DNA from: Nitrospiraceae bacterium
GTDB taxonomy: Bacteria > Nitrospirota > Nitrospiria > Nitrospirales > UBA8639
Assembly: GCA_020632635.1 (NCBI GenBank)
Contig: JACKFE010000004.1
Coordinates: forward strand, 186,001 to 250,000
Reading direction: 5' to 3'
DNA length: 64,000 bases
The position numbers and the translations under genes are program-made. The notes under the pieces were generated by a model. It made no database searches. It was given only the letters and a program-made list of their open reading frames with translations, and had not been told where the DNA came from. Every line of letters begins with the position of its first letter. Position 1 is the stretch's first letter. Of the stretch, positions 44,759-54,431 are shown in pieces.

Positions 44759-45784
44759 TTAGTCACACCGCCATTTTTTTGAATGAACAAGGGGAGCAGG
44801 TGACATGAAGGTCGTGGTTTCCAGGGATTTTAGGAAATGGATGATCCGGTCAATGATCCATGACGCGGCTCGGTCAGGAAGGTCAGGCGGATCGATTGAG
44901 AGCCATTGAAGATCGGGTTCTTTTCCAAACCATGTCATTTGTCGTTTAGCGAAATGTCGCGTATCACGTTTGAGAATTCGAATGGCTTCGTCGTAAGAAT
45001 ATTCCCCCGCCAAATATCCTGAAAATTGCTTGTACCCCAGACCCTTCATGGAGCCCAACTCTCTGGAATAGCCTCGATCCAATAACCGTTGGGTCTCTTG
45101 GACAAGGCCTTTTTCAATTTCCAATTCCACCCTGCTCTCAATTCGCTTATAGAGGGTGGCTCGATCCATGGTCAAGCCAATCAGCAGAAAAGGGTAGGGT
45201 CGTTCCGAAAATTGGTGTTCGGCTTGGACCTCTGAAAAAGGTTTCCCCAAAATAGTAAAGACTTCTAACGCCCGTTGGATTTTTGGTTGGTCGTTGGGAT
45301 GAAGACGTTTCGCTAAGACTGGGTCGACTTGTTGCAGTTGTCGAAATAAAAATTGCGGCCCATGTTGGGCGGCATCAGCAGCCAGTTGTTTACGGAGGGT
45401 CCAGTCGGCTGGTGGCCCTGGACACAGCCCTCGTAACAACGCTCGTACATACAACCCGGTTCCTCCAATGACCAGAGGAATTTTGCCGGCTTGATGGAGC
45501 CGTGCAATTTCGGCTATTGCGGCAAGTTTAAAATCTCCGGTATTGAATGGTTGGTCGGGATTGACCAGATCGATTAAACGATGCGGAACACCTTGTTGCT
45601 CACTGAGCGTGGGTTTATCTGTTCCGACATCCATTTCTCGATAGACCTGTCTGGAGTCGGCGGTGAGGACTTCCGTCTGCAACCGTTTTGCGACCTCAAT
45701 GCCAATGTGGCTTTTCCCTATGGCGGTGGGGCCAACAATGGCGACGACCGGGTGTCGGGTTTGAATAAGATGACCGGCTATCAT
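44759..45784 (-). CDS. miaA: tRNA dimethylallyltransferase
   Basis: 341 aa. P-loop VAIVGPTAIGKS (about residue 14-25), LTADSRQVYREMDVGTDKP, PHRLIDLVNPDQPFNTGDF, VIGGTGLYVRALLRG and KGLGYKQFSGYL/KRDTRHFAKRQMTWF are the full MiaA set. It adds a dimethylallyl group to A37 of tRNAs reading UNN codons. The start codon is 12 bp behind the mutL stop, so it is translated from the mutL transcript, the order mutL-miaA found in many bacteria. Confidence 0.95.
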   Translation of the reverse strand: MIAGHLIQTRHPVVAIVGPTAIGKSHIGIEVAKRLQTEVLTADSRQVYREMDVGTDKPTLSEQQGVPHRLIDLVNPDQPFNTGDFKLAAIAEIARLHQAGKIPLVIGGTGLYVRALLRGLCPGPPADWTLRKQLAADAAQHGPQFLFRQLQQVDPVLAKRLHPNDQPKIQRALEVFTILGKPFSEVQAEHQFSERPYPFLLIGLTMDRATLYKRIESRVELEIEKGLVQETQRLLDRGYSRELGSMKGLGYKQFSGYLAGEYSYDEAIRILKRDTRHFAKRQMTWFGKEPDLQWLSIDPPDLPDRAASWIIDRIIHFLKSLETTTFMSPAPLVHSKKWRCD

Positions 45785-45796
45785 ATGGGAACGCCG

Positions 45797-47584
45797 TTAA
45801 GTCGGTCGGGCAAAGAGGGTCTGTAACTCTTCAAAGGAATGGCGGATGGCGATTCGTCGGCCGTGCGGGCAAGTCAAGGGATATTGTTCATTGGCCCAAT
45901 CTTGAAGAAGGGTTTGAATCTCAGGGGGAGCCATTGATCGTCCAGCTTGGACGGCACTTTGACAGGCCATCGTGGCAAAGATAGGCCGCAGGGTTCGCTC
46001 CAAGGAATCCTGGGACCGCCACTCGGTGAGCTCTTCCAATAATTCCATGACCAGCGGACCAATGGAGACTGATCCCAGCAGGGCCGGAACGCTTCTGACC
46101 ACATAGGTCGATTGACCAAATCGTTCAATCTCCAATCCGACCTGGGCAAACGTGGGAACCCATTCTTCCAATTGGGTCTGTTGATGAGGAGGCAGCTCAA
46201 GGGTTTCGGGAATGAGAAGTCCTTGTTGCGGGATTTCCCGGTCGGCCCAGTTTCGTAACAGTCGTTCAAAAAGGACTCGTTCGTGAGCGGTATGTTGATC
46301 GATAATATAGAGATCTTTGTCGATTTGCCCCAAAAGAAATGTGTGATGTATTTGTCCGAGTGACAAGACGGTCGCAGGCGGTTTGGCCAACCGATATGGT
46401 GTCGATGGTTCCTGGACAAATAAGGATAAAGAGGCTCGAGTAGGTAGGGGCTTCTGAGGTCTATCCAGTGTCGGGGGCTCGGGCAATTCATCTGAAAGCA
46501 CCGTCTGGATTAATTGAGATCCTTTGAACGGTTCCTTCGTTATGGGTTCGGTACAATTGTTTTGCTGGTTTGTGGCCGATGGTGCGGCAAAGAAGACATT
46601 TTTTATGGCTTGCCGAACTCCGCTATGAATGATCTCTGGACGCGAAAATCGCACTTCCCGTTTCGTGGGATGCACATTAATATCCAAACTGTCAGGGTCA
46701 AGTGTAAGGAACAAAATATATTGTGGTTGTCGGCCTTTCGGGAGAAAGGACCCATAGGCTTCTTGAATGGCATGGGCCACGGTGGAGTTCTTGATCGCTC
46801 GTCGATTGACAAAAAGTTCTTGGGGTGACCTCGTATTTCTCGCAAAATGGGGGCTGACGGTGAAACCGGTTACCTGAAAGCCTTGGCTTTGATGGGCGAT
46901 CGGAAGATAGCGTTCTAGGAAGGGGGGACCGTAGATTTGAAGGAGGCGATCCTGTGTGGTTTTGGCCGTGGGATAATCAAAAATTTTGTTGCCCTGGTGA
47001 AACAATCGAAAGTGAACAGCCGGATGGACCAGTGCGGCCTGTTGTACCACATAGCAAATTTTTGAAAATTCGGTCGGGACGGACTTTAAAAACTTTAGCC
47101 GGCCTGGAGTATTGAAAAATACATCCCGAACTTCAATCTCGGTTCCTCGAGTCCCGGCAAAGTCTTGAAGGTCCCAAGTGACGCCTCCCATCGTGGACGT
47201 CTCGGTTCCAAGGGATGATTCCGATGAAATAGTTTTGAGTCGAAATCGTGAAATAGACGCAATACTGGGAAGAGCCTCCCCACGGAACCCAAGTGTTTGG
47301 ATATGGTGAAGATCATCTTCATGGCGAAGCTTGCTTGTGGCAAATCGTTGACAGGAAAGTTGAGCGTCGGGACGGTTCATCCCTTCTCCATTGTCGGTAA
47401 TCCGAATCAGTCTTCGGCCGCCTTCCTCTATTTCAATGGTGATCAGTGTGCTATGCGCGTCTAGGCTGTTTTCCAGGAGCTCTTTCACGACGGAGGCAGG
47501 ACGTTCCACGACTTCTCCGGCCGCAATGCGACAGGAAACTTCCTCGGGAAGGACCTGAATCTTACTGTGTGGTGGTGCATGCAT
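45797..47584 (-). CDS. mutL: DNA mismatch repair protein MutL with endonuclease motifs
   Basis: 595 aa. GHKL ATPase motifs in the N-terminal domain: ENSLDAHST (Mg-binding Asn), DNGEGM, FATSKL, GFRGEALPSIAS. The C-terminal dimerisation domain (400-595) contains DQHTAHERVLFE (endonuclease metal motif DQHAxxExxxxE in variant form), ACQSAV and CPHGRR, as in MutL of organisms without MutH, where MutL nicks DNA. Initiation is at an ATG 66 bp after cpoB start region. It is followed by miaA. Confidence 0.95.
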   Translation of the reverse strand: MHAPPHSKIQVLPEEVSCRIAAGEVVERPASVVKELLENSLDAHSTLITIEIEEGGRRLIRITDNGEGMNRPDAQLSCQRFATSKLRHEDDLHHIQTLGFRGEALPSIASISRFRLKTISSESSLGTETSTMGGVTWDLQDFAGTRGTEIEVRDVFFNTPGRLKFLKSVPTEFSKICYVVQQAALVHPAVHFRLFHQGNKIFDYPTAKTTQDRLLQIYGPPFLERYLPIAHQSQGFQVTGFTVSPHFARNTRSPQELFVNRRAIKNSTVAHAIQEAYGSFLPKGRQPQYILFLTLDPDSLDINVHPTKREVRFSRPEIIHSGVRQAIKNVFFAAPSATNQQNNCTEPITKEPFKGSQLIQTVLSDELPEPPTLDRPQKPLPTRASLSLFVQEPSTPYRLAKPPATVLSLGQIHHTFLLGQIDKDLYIIDQHTAHERVLFERLLRNWADREIPQQGLLIPETLELPPHQQTQLEEWVPTFAQVGLEIERFGQSTYVVRSVPALLGSVSIGPLVMELLEELTEWRSQDSLERTLRPIFATMACQSAVQAGRSMAPPEIQTLLQDWANEQYPLTCPHGRRIAIRHSFEELQTLFARPT

Positions 47585-47650
47585 ACCAGACGCTTAAGGG
47601 CAGGAGGGGCTTTCTCGGCTCCAAAATGCGGAACGGATACAACCAGTGGA

Positions 47651-48547
47651 CTAGGATAAACCGGACTTTTTCAATTGCTCCTTTGCTTGCGTGGCTTCCG
47701 GTGATTCGGGAAATTCTTGAATCACCCGGTTCCAGAGTTCCTGGGCCTTCGGCCGTTGGTCGGTTTCCAGCATCAGTTGCCCAAGTTTGTAGAGAGCGGA
47801 AACCCGGTATTTGTTATTGGGGTAGCTTGTCACTACATGTTCTAAGGTTTGTTGAGCCGGATCATATTGCTTTTGGAGATACAGTGATTCTCCCAAGTAA
47901 TAGAAGGCCTGAGGCGTAAGTGTGGTATCCGGGTAATGTTTTACAAAGCGTTGGAATTCTACCGTGGCTCGATCGTAATTTCCGTTAAGATACACTTTAT
48001 AGGCTGAGCGAAAAGCGGAGGCCTCATTCTCCGTGTTGGGTGCAGGAGAGGACTCAGGTTGTTTATGGTTGTCGATGGTCCCTCCATTTGGGGCATTGGG
48101 TGCCTGAGTCGTAGGAGCGGACGTTTCGACGGGGGTTGATCGAGGGGGATGGACCATGTTGTCCAGGCGGCTTTCCAACGCTTTAACTCTGATGGAGAGA
48201 TCTTGGTCTCGTCGCTGGGTTGTCGAACGAGTTTGCTCGATTTGGTCTCGAAGCGTCGTACTGGTTCGTTCGAGTTTGTCTAATAGATGTCGGGTATCCA
48301 AGTTGGCTTCTTCTTCGGTTTTAATTAATTCCCCCACAAGGAAGTCATGTTCGTCTAATTGGGATTCGATGGTGCCAAGCCGTTCCAGCGTTTGCTGTTC
48401 ATGTTTTTGGGTGGCTTCTTGTTGGATAGTCAGAAGTTGGATCTGTTTTTGGAGGTCCGTCAAATTCGGCTCAGAAGCACAGGCAGAGAACATCATCGAT
48501 ATTCCCAAAAGACTAAATTTACATTGAGACGAAGTTATCATAGCCAT
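47651..48547 (-). CDS. cpoB: cell division coordinator CpoB (YbgF) homologue
   Basis: 298 aa. The N-terminus (MMFSACASEP) carries a lipobox FSAC; residues 28-120 form a coiled coil (LQKQIQLLTIQQEATQKHEQQ...), residues 125-170 are a Pro/Thr/Asn linker, and residues 175-298 hold three TPRs (FRSAYKVYLNGNYDRATVEFQRFV, AFYYLGESLYLQKQYDPAQQTLE, ALYKLGQLMLETDQRPKAQELW). CpoB works with the Tol system and PBP1B. The first Met codon is 66 bp downstream of the coiled-coil gene stop. It differs from the E. coli protein by being a lipoprotein. Confidence 0.88.
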   Translation of the reverse strand: MAMITSSQCKFSLLGISMMFSACASEPNLTDLQKQIQLLTIQQEATQKHEQQTLERLGTIESQLDEHDFLVGELIKTEEEANLDTRHLLDKLERTSTTLRDQIEQTRSTTQRRDQDLSIRVKALESRLDNMVHPPRSTPVETSAPTTQAPNAPNGGTIDNHKQPESSPAPNTENEASAFRSAYKVYLNGNYDRATVEFQRFVKHYPDTTLTPQAFYYLGESLYLQKQYDPAQQTLEHVVTSYPNNKYRVSALYKLGQLMLETDQRPKAQELWNRVIQEFPESPEATQAKEQLKKSGLS

Positions 48548-48628
48548 CTTTGGTTTTCACCTTTCTCTCATCAACATGTCCCCTGACTCTTTAAGTCTAC
48601 CAGGGAGAGGTGATTAGAAAAAGCCCCC

Positions 48629-50437
48629 TTATTTTTTGGGTTTCGTTCCCTGAAGCCGGTTGACGCGTTGGGCCAATTGTCCCAATCGGTCTTCATGCTC
48701 ATCGACGCGCTCCCCCAATTTTGTTCCGATCGTGGTGACTACATCACGTAATTGATTCACTGTTTCGGTTAACTGATTGAGATGATTGAGGTTTGTTTGT
48801 GAGCCATCCACGACCCCTTGGACTTTTTGAAAACTGGTCATCGCTCGATTGAGGCGCTGTTCCTGATCATCAATCCTGACGTTGAGCTTGCCGCTGACGG
48901 ATTCCAAGGCTTGAGCCATGGATTGGATGCCGGTATTCACCTCTTTGAGATGGGTGTTCGTGTTTTGGGCGTCTGAGTCCAATTTCCCCACTAGGCCGGA
49001 TTGGTGAATTTCCAGGTCATGTAATCGTGTGGAAAGTTGTTCCACCGATTGATGTAATTGGTCAGTGATGTCAGCCGCAGTTTTCATGGTAGCCACTTGT
49101 CCTGCTGTTTCCTGCTGTAATCGTTCCAGTTGTTGAGCCGTCTGTTGAAATTGTTTGAGCGTGTCTTCTTGTTGCGTGATTCGATTCGTTAGGGATTGAT
49201 TCGTTTGTTCAAAGGCTTGGGCAAGTGACTTCAGGCTGGTTGTGACCTCGTTTAAGTGGGCACCGGTTTTCTGAGTATTGGATTGTAATTGTTGGCTCAG
49301 GTCGCTCTGATGGGTTTCCAGGCCGATCATGCGTTCTGACAGTCTTCCTGCTTGCTGAATAATTTCGTCTCCCCGTTTGCCTAGCAAACTCCCCATCACG
49401 TCCTGGGCTTCACGGAGTTTGATGACGGCTTGGGATAGTTCTTGCACTTGGTTAGCATCAGCTTGAAGATGTGTGCCCAGGATTTCCATGTCCTTTTGGA
49501 GAGCATCAAGACGGGTTTGGACTGGTTGTTGTTGGGATTCAACCTCTCTTACCAGTTGGGTCATGGCGGACTGGACATCTTTCTCCAGATAGGTTTTCAA
49601 GGCTTGAGTGTCCGTCTGTAATTTTTCCTGCAAGGCTGTAATTTGCTGTTGAAGCTGAGTGGAGCGCGTGTGTTGTTCGTCAAGGCGCCCGCCCAAGACG
49701 GTTCCTGATTGTTCCAGAGCATTTTGTAATTCCGTCAGGTTTTGGGATAGTTCATGAGATCTTGTTTCCAGAGTACGAAGCGTCTCATCTTGGGCCGTCA
49801 TGGCGGTATGTTGGGCGGTCAAATCTTCTCGCTGTCCCGTGACTTGTGCACTCACACCTCCTAAGGCTTCTTTGAACTGCGTCAGAGATCCTTGAAATTC
49901 AGTCATGGTGTTGGTGAGTGCTTGGTTGCTCTCATCGACTTGCTGCACGAGCGTGGTCGTTTGCGTTTGAGTGTCCTGAAGTTGACCGCCTTGGGAGGCG
50001 ACCGTATTTTTCAAGCTTTCCAGGGAGTCGGTCAGGCTCTTAAGAGATTTTTCCAGATCTCCGATTCGTTTCTCCGCCACTTCGTTTTTGCCGTACAAAC
50101 TGGTGAGATCTTGTTCGCGGAGGAGTTTGACTTGTTGATTTAACGGTGCCAGGTCACTCCTCATTTTGGCCATGTCGGCTTTTTGTTGGGAAATGAGGGC
50201 TTGGGATTCGGAAATGGCTGATTTGGCTTCGTCTACCTGGGCACCCAGGGCTCGTTTTTCTTCTTTGATTTTTGATATTTGCATTTCCAAATCTTTTTGG
50301 ATTTTGGCCAAATCAGCCTGTTGGGCCACGCAGCCACTTCCCAGCAGCAATCCGAGCCCTACGCCCAATACCGCTCCCAGGGACGAAAAATTGGAATGAA
50401 AAAATGGAATCTCCATGCGAGGTTTGCCGGTATTCAC
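48629..50437 (-). CDS. large coiled-coil lipoprotein in the Tol-Pal locus
   Basis: 602 aa (GTG start at 50437; ATG at 50416 is possible). A signal with lipobox LLLGSGC is followed by an almost unbroken Gln/Leu/Glu/Thr-rich coiled coil from residue 40 to 595. Related segments repeat, e.g. ETHQSDLSQQLQSNTQKTGAHLNEVTTSLKSLAQAFEQ near 375-412 and EIHQSGLVGKLDSDAQNTNTHLKEVNTGIQSMAQALES near 483-520, followed in both by a QEDTLKQ/QEQRLNR unit, so duplication shaped it. It lies between pal and cpoB and would form a long filament anchored in the outer or inner membrane. No named family is known to me. Confidence 0.75.
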   Translation of the reverse strand: MNTGKPRMEIPFFHSNFSSLGAVLGVGLGLLLGSGCVAQQADLAKIQKDLEMQISKIKEEKRALGAQVDEAKSAISESQALISQQKADMAKMRSDLAPLNQQVKLLREQDLTSLYGKNEVAEKRIGDLEKSLKSLTDSLESLKNTVASQGGQLQDTQTQTTTLVQQVDESNQALTNTMTEFQGSLTQFKEALGGVSAQVTGQREDLTAQHTAMTAQDETLRTLETRSHELSQNLTELQNALEQSGTVLGGRLDEQHTRSTQLQQQITALQEKLQTDTQALKTYLEKDVQSAMTQLVREVESQQQPVQTRLDALQKDMEILGTHLQADANQVQELSQAVIKLREAQDVMGSLLGKRGDEIIQQAGRLSERMIGLETHQSDLSQQLQSNTQKTGAHLNEVTTSLKSLAQAFEQTNQSLTNRITQQEDTLKQFQQTAQQLERLQQETAGQVATMKTAADITDQLHQSVEQLSTRLHDLEIHQSGLVGKLDSDAQNTNTHLKEVNTGIQSMAQALESVSGKLNVRIDDQEQRLNRAMTSFQKVQGVVDGSQTNLNHLNQLTETVNQLRDVVTTIGTKLGERVDEHEDRLGQLAQRVNRLQGTKPKK

Positions 50438-50498
50438 TGTTTCCGAGGTGCTCCTTCTTTGTCAGTAGATGGATTGAGCTTGGACCGAGTCATTGAGG

Positions 50499-51482
50499 TC
50501 ATTGCGGATTTTGTACGAGGAGATGTCCGCGACGGTTCAGTTGGTAGCAGACTTCGGTCGGATCTTGGCAGAAGGGTTTGTCTTTGCCATAGGAAATGAC
50601 GGAAAGGCGGCTATGGTCCACCCCCAATTCGTTCAGATAATCACGAATGGCTACCGCTCGTTTTTTCGCAAGAATCATATTATAGGCCTGGGTTCCTCGT
50701 TGATCCGCATGGCCTTCAATGAGCAAGGTGGCCGAAGGGTCATTCTTGAGCCATCCCATATTTCTTTCTAGGGCAAGTTTGCCTTCCCCGGTCAAGGCCC
50801 AGCTGTCAAACTGAAAAAACACATCTTCCAGTCCAGCCGTGGCTGCGGCCAATTCTTGGTTTTTCATCCGATCCAGTTGTTCCCGAAGAGAATCCGAGGG
50901 TTCAGCCTTAGCGACTTGAAGTGTGCCCGGAATTTCCTCCATGTTAGGGTCGGTCTCCTGGAGGGGGGAGGTTGCAATAGAGGAGGTAGAATTTTGCCCC
51001 AAGTTGTCCTGAGGTTGAAGGCGAGCCATTTCATCGCCTGCTCCTCCGGCATCCGAAAGTGAGGAAGGTCGGATGTCACCAAAAGCCAAGGGCGCGGTGT
51101 CTTGAGGAGACGAACCGGATTGTGTGTTCAAGCTGGAACCCTCAGGAAGAAGAGCGCCTTCTCCCTCTTGAAGAGATTCGGCTCCCGCCTGTGGAAGGGT
51201 GGCGACCGGAGTCTCAGACTGTGTGGTCGTGGGATGGGTTGCCGATGCGGTTTCCAGAGCTGTGGGAACGCTTCCACTAAGATTGGATTCATCCACGGTC
51301 GTTCCATCTATTCCCTGGGCGCTAGAAGCGGTGTCCTGTGAGGTGGCGTCAAGACTGGCCTGATCCCCTGGAGCCCCTGAAACCGTGGATACATGGAGAC
51401 GTTTTTCTCCACATCCATTCAAGGAGAACGCGGTCAGAGTCAACAAGCCCATAATTGTCATCGTACGAACTACTGGATACAT
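50499..51482 (-). CDS. pal: peptidoglycan-associated lipoprotein Pal
   Basis: 327 aa. AAAGGAG precedes the ATG. Lipobox SLNGC (Cys24). Residues 30-205 are a long low-complexity Ser/Thr/Gln/Glu stretch, unusual for Pal, which is normally about 170 aa. The C-terminal OmpA-like domain (215-327) has VFFQFDSWALTGEGKLALERN, EGHADQRGTQAYNMILAKKRA and the Arg in RLSVISYGKDKP needed for peptidoglycan (mDAP) binding. It fixes the outer membrane to the wall and interacts with TolB and TolA. Confidence 0.93.
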   Translation of the reverse strand: MYPVVRTMTIMGLLTLTAFSLNGCGEKRLHVSTVSGAPGDQASLDATSQDTASSAQGIDGTTVDESNLSGSVPTALETASATHPTTTQSETPVATLPQAGAESLQEGEGALLPEGSSLNTQSGSSPQDTAPLAFGDIRPSSLSDAGGAGDEMARLQPQDNLGQNSTSSIATSPLQETDPNMEEIPGTLQVAKAEPSDSLREQLDRMKNQELAAATAGLEDVFFQFDSWALTGEGKLALERNMGWLKNDPSATLLIEGHADQRGTQAYNMILAKKRAVAIRDYLNELGVDHSRLSVISYGKDKPFCQDPTEVCYQLNRRGHLLVQNPQ

Positions 51483-51541
51483 CTCTTTACTCCTTTTTTT
51501 AATCTACATCCACGATTTGCATGATGGATAACCGACAAACG

Positions 51542-52900
51542 TTATGGTTGAAACGGTGACCACGACGGGGAACTCAGATGGCTCCCCATTGTGGAAATTT
51601 TTTCCAGGCCCTTTCCGTCAACCGTGATGATGTACAACTGACTTTCTCCACGGCGAATGGAACTGAACACTATGTGCCGTCCATTAGGCGCCCAGGAAGG
51701 GGAATCATCAATGCTTTGTCCGGTTGTGATCTGTGATCGATGTTCTCCGTCGGGGGAGATCTTGCATAACTTGAATCCTTCAGAAGGAATCCGACAGACA
51801 TAAATGATCCAATCTCCTTTCGGGGACCAGGCCGGAGCGGCGTTATAGTCACCATCAAAAGTCAACCGGCGAGAGTTGGTACCATCGGCATTCATCAGGT
51901 AGATTTGTGGACGACCGCCTCGGTCCGAGGTGAACGCCAACTGACGCCCGTCCGGCGACCAGGATGGGGAAAGATCCGCGCTATCATGAGAGGTTAACTG
52001 CTTGATGGTTCTCGTGTCCAATTCTATCTGGAAGATGTCAGAATTCCCTTCCTGGGCAGAGGAATAGGCAAGAAATTTTCCATTAGGAGAAAAATTGGGT
52101 GTGATGTTGAGGCTAGCGGGAGCTACCAGGATCTCCTCTTTCCCTGTCCCCAGTTCACGTCGCATGACCTGCTGTTTTCGGTCCCGATAAGCTGTATATA
52201 CCAAAGACTTGCGGTCAGGGGACCAAGTGGGCATCAGATTGAGATATCCGTCGGCGGTGACTTGTTGCGCGTCGTACCCGTCGTAATCCATGACAAACAG
52301 TTCCCGGCCACTACCTTTTTCACCGACAAAAGCAATTTTTGTTCTGGCGATGCCCTGTTCGCCTGTGTAGCGGTATACCAATTCATCGGCCCATCGATGA
52401 GCCATCAGTCGAACAAGCGAGTCGGTGGCTTTTAAGGAAAAATATCGTTTCCCGGTTAAGACATCTTGGTGGCCAGGATCAAAAGCGCAAGCATCGAAGA
52501 TCAATCCTTGAACACCGCTGGCGGTTCCTCCAACCCCCATGCGTCCCCATGTGGAAACGGTGACTTTTTGATATTGGGAAGCCAGCGAGGGCGGAAGGCT
52601 GACGCATTTATTTTCAGAAAATCCCCCCTGGTCTCCCGGCATGTCGGCTACGGAAAATACTTGGGAGCGGTTGAGATCGGCTTTAAGTACGTTGACGACA
52701 GTTTGGGGAGCCCCTTTAGGCAGGGCATTGTCCCGCTTGACTGTTGGAAAATCCATGACCCAAATAGGAATTTTTTGGAATTCCGACCGTGTCGCCTCCA
52801 GAACGGCGTCTTCCCCGGGGCTTGGGAGAGGCGAAGTAAGACCGAGCAGCAGGAGCAATCCAAAAATGATGAGAGTGGGATCATGGCGTAAGTTTTTCAT
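51542..52900 (-). CDS. tolB: Tol-Pal translocation protein TolB
   Basis: 452 aa from the ATG at 52900; the frame upstream to 53005 overlaps tolA and is not needed. The signal peptide (residues 9-30) precedes the TolB N-terminal domain (IPIWVMDFPTV, DLNRSQVFSVAD) and a six-bladed PD40 beta-propeller (NLMPTWSPDRKSLVYTAYRD, ITPNFSPNGKFLAYSSAQEG, LSPSWSPDGRQLAFTSDRGG, AAPAWSPKGDWIIYVCRIP, DSPSWAPNGRHIVFSS). TolB moves between Pal and TolA in the periplasm. Confidence 0.95.
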   Translation of the reverse strand: MKNLRHDPTLIIFGLLLLLGLTSPLPSPGEDAVLEATRSEFQKIPIWVMDFPTVKRDNALPKGAPQTVVNVLKADLNRSQVFSVADMPGDQGGFSENKCVSLPPSLASQYQKVTVSTWGRMGVGGTASGVQGLIFDACAFDPGHQDVLTGKRYFSLKATDSLVRLMAHRWADELVYRYTGEQGIARTKIAFVGEKGSGRELFVMDYDGYDAQQVTADGYLNLMPTWSPDRKSLVYTAYRDRKQQVMRRELGTGKEEILVAPASLNITPNFSPNGKFLAYSSAQEGNSDIFQIELDTRTIKQLTSHDSADLSPSWSPDGRQLAFTSDRGGRPQIYLMNADGTNSRRLTFDGDYNAAPAWSPKGDWIIYVCRIPSEGFKLCKISPDGEHRSQITTGQSIDDSPSWAPNGRHIVFSSIRRGESQLYIITVDGKGLEKISTMGSHLSSPSWSPFQP

Positions 52901-52916
52901 GTGAGAGGTGTTTTCC

Positions 52917-54419
52917 TTAATCTTGTTTGATAAAGCGATAGGATACATCAATAAATGATTTCTGCAGGTCAGCAGGAAATGGGGGCAGGGGATTGACGGC
53001 ATCAACCGCTCGACGGGCTGCCTGGTCGTAGTGATCGTTTCCTGAGCTTTGCTCCATCTGGACTTGGGAGATTTCCCCTGACTTGGAAATGCGAAATTTC
53101 AGCATCACAACCTGGTTGCTCAATGTCAGGGGTGGGGCGACCCATCGTTGATCAATCGCATCCTCCACCATGGCTAAATACCGGTTTTCCCCTTGTGACG
53201 GTTTTGACGAGGCGCTGCCGGACCCAGAGGATGATTGCACTTGAATGCGTTGTAATCGCTGTTGAATGGATTCCGCAGGGGCTACTTGCGGAATTTTAAG
53301 TTTTGCCAACTGCTGGTCAAGTTCTGACTTCAAAGGGGTCGACGGTGTTGGCAGTGTGGAAGGGTGAACATTGCGTGGCTGGTCCTGGGGAGGAGGGGCT
53401 GTGCCCTGGATACTTGGAGTTTTCACGCCTGCCATGAGCTGTTTTATGAATTCGGATGTTTTATTGGGTTCTTGTGGAATGGGGGCACTTGGGGCAGAAG
53501 TGCTCGGAATTTTGGCTAATTCCGGGGGGGCAACTTTGGGAATGACCGGGGTTGGAACTTTGGACGCGGTGGATGGGGAAGATTTTCTAATTGGCTTCGT
53601 GTGGCTCACCGCAGGAGGCACCGAAGGGAGAGAAGCTTTCAGTGAAGATTCCAGGGACTTTTCCTGGTGAGGAGCTGGAGTGGACTCCTTAGGTGAGGGG
53701 CGAGTGAAAGGAGTCGTTGAGTTGAGAGTGGGCGGTTCGGGAATTGGTTTAAGGACTGGGGTGGGTGGGTGCATCTCCACCTTTTTTTGTTCTGTGGCTA
53801 CCGGTTTAGGGGTGTCAGCGGGTGATGGTTGGCTTTTGGCCTCAGGGACACGATTGACGGAAGGGATGGGGACAGGTTCTGAAGGGATCAGCCGTTCGGG
53901 CCGAGAAATTTCTGGTGGAGCTGATGGTAGTTGGATTTTATCAACCAAGGGCGTTTGATCGGCTTTCGGGGTGGAAGGCGATTCTGTGCTCGCGGCAGGC
54001 AGGGGTGATACCGCAGTTTCAAGTTTCGAGGGAACTTTAATTGCGCCCACCGCACCTCCAAGAGAGTCTGATAGCCGCTCAGATGCAGTAGTGGTTGATA
54101 AAGGAGTAAAGGGTTCTTCGATTGCCGGTTGAGTTTTGGGTGGCGCAGGTGCGACTTTTGGGGACGCAGGGGCGACGCGTGGGGTTTGCGGTGTGTTCTG
54201 TGGCGTGGTTTCCGTAGAGGGTAAGGAAATGAGTGCAACTTCAATGGCTCGAAAGGGTTGTTCCAAATCTGAGTGAAATCGAATTTGAAGGGCTACGAAA
54301 ACTATTAGGACGTGTAGCAGGCAAGAAATCGCTATGCTCCATCGGAATGGGGCGTTTTCTTGCGAGAAGCCTGCTGTCAGCCCGAGTGAGATTAGGCTTG
54401 GGGATGAAGCATGTCCCAT
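52917..54419 (-). CDS. tolA: TolA/TonB-type energy transducer
   Basis: 500 aa. One membrane helix (ISCLLHVLIVFVALQI, about 28-43), a very long Pro/Thr/Ser/Lys-rich linker (60-395), and a C-terminal TonB-like domain (410-500: RYLAMVEDAIDQRWVAPPLTL, VVMLKFRISKSGEISQVQMEQSSG, AVDAVNPLPPFP, FIDVSYRFIK). The position between tolR and tolB assigns the Tol function. The linker lacks the Ala/Lys-helix repeats of E. coli TolA and is disordered instead. It would span the periplasm and pull on Pal-TolB. Confidence 0.88.
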   Translation of the reverse strand: MGHASSPSLISLGLTAGFSQENAPFRWSIAISCLLHVLIVFVALQIRFHSDLEQPFRAIEVALISLPSTETTPQNTPQTPRVAPASPKVAPAPPKTQPAIEEPFTPLSTTTASERLSDSLGGAVGAIKVPSKLETAVSPLPAASTESPSTPKADQTPLVDKIQLPSAPPEISRPERLIPSEPVPIPSVNRVPEAKSQPSPADTPKPVATEQKKVEMHPPTPVLKPIPEPPTLNSTTPFTRPSPKESTPAPHQEKSLESSLKASLPSVPPAVSHTKPIRKSSPSTASKVPTPVIPKVAPPELAKIPSTSAPSAPIPQEPNKTSEFIKQLMAGVKTPSIQGTAPPPQDQPRNVHPSTLPTPSTPLKSELDQQLAKLKIPQVAPAESIQQRLQRIQVQSSSGSGSASSKPSQGENRYLAMVEDAIDQRWVAPPLTLSNQVVMLKFRISKSGEISQVQMEQSSGNDHYDQAARRAVDAVNPLPPFPADLQKSFIDVSYRFIKQD

Positions 54420-54431
54420 ATCACGGTTGGG

